A stretch of DNA of 6,246 nucleotides, from positions 1-6,246 of the forward strand of contig CAIVKT010000564.1 of the NCBI GenBank assembly GCA_903906615.1, read 5' to 3'. Both the position numbers and the translations under genes were made by a program. Source of the DNA: an uncultured Bacteroidota bacterium (lineage in GTDB: Bacteria > Bacteroidota > Bacteroidia > Chitinophagales > Chitinophagaceae). The number at the start of each line of letters is the position of its first letter. Positions within the stretch are counted from its first letter, which is position 1. Below are positions 4,558-6,246 of the stretch, one piece after another. Below the pieces are notes generated by a model, which saw only the letters and a program-made list of their open reading frames with translations, ran no database searches and had not been told where the DNA came from.

Positions 4558-6246
4558 ATGAAACAAAAAACACAACATACAACCAGCAGATCATTTATTA
4601 CGCGTAACGTACTTTTCCTTTTCCTGCTTTGCCTTATCTACTGCATGCCGGGCAATACCTATGGCCGCCACTTCAGGGATACGCTACACTTCAAAAAGAC
4701 CATTGCCGAAAAACACGGGCTGGTGCTATCAGACAGTGCGCTGAATGAGATAGGCATAGACAGCATACTCAATAAGATAGAGAATGTACACAATACCCTC
4801 AACCGCATCAACCACGCCACAAGCGTAGGGTTCAACACTGCCGACATAGATGAGAACCTGCCGGAGATAGACTCCAACATAGACATTATTGATGAAAACC
4901 TGTCGCTATACACCAATGTGCTGGATGTGAAGAACCTGCAGATGTTCGACCTGCTGCTATCGGGCCTGCAAACACAACTGAGCGATTACCGGGGGCAGAT
5001 ATTCCAGTACGAAAAAGACCTGGCAGATATGAGCGCCGAGATGGGTGTTTTCAAAAAGGATACTGTACTCAGAGAGATACTCGCAGATTCGGCATTCAGA
5101 AGCCTGTATATCAATGAGATCACCGACCTGAAAGGAAAATGGAAGATGGCCAAAAAAGCCATCAGCGACAACCTCACCAAGATCAACCAGCTACAAGCCA
5201 GCGTATCTAATGAATACTTTACTACCATAGACCTGCAAAACAAAAGCAAAGACCTGCTGCGCAAAGTGAGCGGGAAATCGCTGGGCAAAGAATTTCCGTT
5301 CCTGTGGATGGCCACCAACAAAGAAGCCAGCGCCGACTCAGAGAATGAACAACTGGCCAGCAGGTCTTACCGCGGACAAAGGAAAATACTACGATATTAC
5401 TTCAAACGCAACTCCAGCGATCAGTGGTGGCTGGGGTTTACAGGGCTGCTGCTGTTTTTATGGATATTCCGCAATTTCAGGAAAGCTGCTAAATATGGCG
5501 AGCATGAAGAAATAAAGAGCCGTAAATTCATCTTCATCACAAAGATACCTGTACTGGCTGTGCTGGTAGTACTGTTCAATATTGCGCCCTTCTTTGATCT
5601 GCACCCACCAACAGCCTATGTGGCCATTATGGAATTTCTATTGGTACTCACACTTACAGCCATGCTATGGAAAGTGTGGCCGCGCCACCTTTTTTATTAC
5701 TGGCTGATCATTGGTGCGTTATACATAGCCACGTCATTGACGGGCAGCGTACTCACCCCCGATCTCAATTTCAGGCTGCTGCTGTTATCGCTAAATGTCG
5801 TATCCCTCATCTTCGGCATATTCTGGTTCAGGGCATTGATAAAGAATACCGTCACATTCGGTTTGATGATCCGCATTGTGTCTGTTATTTACCTGCTGCT
5901 CAATACTACAGCTATTTTCTGTAACCTGTATGGCCGTCTTAGCCTGGCCAAAATATTCAGTGTTACATCCGTCTTCGGCCTCACACAGATCATTGGTCTT
6001 ACTATTTTTATACAGATCATGATCGAGGCTTTTGAACTGCAAACCATACTGAACAAAATGAAGGGCGGCATCACCGCCAAGCTGAACTTTGCCAAGATAG
6101 AAGCACTGCTGCGAAAGATACTCATGGTCACGTCTGTGATACTTTGGGTGATCGTATTCTCCATCAGCCTCTACATGTACAACTTTGTGGCGCATGTAAC
6201 CTTGCATTTCCTTACTGCGCAGCGCAATATAGGCAGTACCAACTTC
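4558..6246 (+). CDS. Large multi-pass membrane protein, probably MscS-type mechanosensitive channel; C-terminus cut by window edge
   Basis: The frame from the ATG at 4558 stays open for 563 codons to the right edge. Residues 18-30 (VLFLFLLCLIYCM) are the hydrophobic core of a signal peptide, with a likely cut near TYG-R37. Residues of about 60-245 are polar and helical, with heptad-like spacing (I97, L101, I104, I108, I111, L115) and the segment IDENL repeated exactly 14 residues apart, so a periplasmic coiled coil is likely. After a basic stretch, about eight hydrophobic segments follow, near 288-304, 324-341, 352-369, 380-398, 404-424, 435-455, 465-490 and 521-543. A long helical periplasmic domain followed by many membrane spans is the architecture of large MscK/MscM-like channels, which release solutes on osmotic downshock. 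The diagnostic pore helix and beta domain would lie beyond the window, so the family call is inference. A different multi-pass envelope protein with a coiled-coil domain remains possible. Confidence 0.65.
   Translation, partial: MKQKTQHTTSRSFITRNVLFLFLLCLIYCMPGNTYGRHFRDTLHFKKTIAEKHGLVLSDSALNEIGIDSILNKIENVHNTLNRINHATSVGFNTADIDENLPEIDSNIDIIDENLSLYTNVLDVKNLQMFDLLLSGLQTQLSDYRGQIFQYEKDLADMSAEMGVFKKDTVLREILADSAFRSLYINEITDLKGKWKMAKKAISDNLTKINQLQASVSNEYFTTIDLQNKSKDLLRKVSGKSLGKEFPFLWMATNKEASADSENEQLASRSYRGQRKILRYYFKRNSSDQWWLGFTGLLLFLWIFRNFRKAAKYGEHEEIKSRKFIFITKIPVLAVLVVLFNIAPFFDLHPPTAYVAIMEFLLVLTLTAMLWKVWPRHLFYYWLIIGALYIATSLTGSVLTPDLNFRLLLLSLNVVSLIFGIFWFRALIKNTVTFGLMIRIVSVIYLLLNTTAIFCNLYGRLSLAKIFSVTSVFGLTQIIGLTIFIQIMIEAFELQTILNKMKGGITAKLNFAKIEALLRKILMVTSVILWVIVFSISLYMYNFVAHVTLHFLTAQRNIGSTNF

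Noticed and set aside
4659..5321. Two minus-strand open frames of 85 and 111 codons
   Set aside because: They are antisense to the helical domain of the channel-like gene; their Ser/Leu-rich translations are what the complement of helical coding sequence gives.
5791..6207. Minus-strand open frames of 138 and 91 codons near the right edge
   Set aside because: They are antisense to the membrane-spanning part of the channel-like gene, overlap each other in different frames and show no domain.

Overview
The window reads as a chromosomal fragment of a Bacteroidota bacterium, most likely from the Chitinophagales/Sphingobacteriia side; the placement is inferred from content, not from a marker gene. 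Two secreted proteins end in type A sorting tails of the type IX secretion system (T9SS), which is confined to this phylum. Several genes are preceded by the Bacteroidota -7 promoter signature TAnnTTTG, and clear Shine-Dalgarno sequences are lacking. A haem-binding protein of a type common in this phylum sits at the left edge.

Layout. (1) Bases 1-818, minus strand: a PaaI-type hotdog thioesterase (818-360), then a membrane-anchored haem-binding protein with a CxxCH motif (295-1) whose C-terminus is cut off by the window edge. (2) Bases 940-2532, plus strand, divergent from the thioesterase: a 530-residue secreted protein joining a c-type haem motif, a complete set of candidate copper ligands of the peptidylglycine monooxygenase (PHM) fold, and a T9SS tail. 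It ends at a strong intrinsic terminator. (3) Bases 2652-3245, plus strand: an Fe(II)/2-oxoglutarate dioxygenase resembling prolyl hydroxylases of the PHD/EGLN type. (4) Bases 3246-3402: a short intergenic region with a promoter-like element, an 8-codon ORF and a terminator hairpin that may serve both strands. (5) Bases 3403-4359, minus strand: a secreted beta-rich protein with a T9SS tail. (6) Bases 4558-6246, plus strand: a multi-spanning membrane protein with a long helical periplasmic domain, probably a large MscS-type mechanosensitive channel, cut off by the right edge before the channel domain.

These are mostly independent single-gene units with alternating orientation, not one operon. 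The common theme is the cell envelope: four of the six genes encode exported or membrane proteins, and two of these carry c-type haem motifs. The most unusual gene is the haem/copper/T9SS fusion, which suggests a redox enzyme delivered to the cell surface. No tRNA, rRNA, CRISPR array, transposase or insertion sequence was seen.
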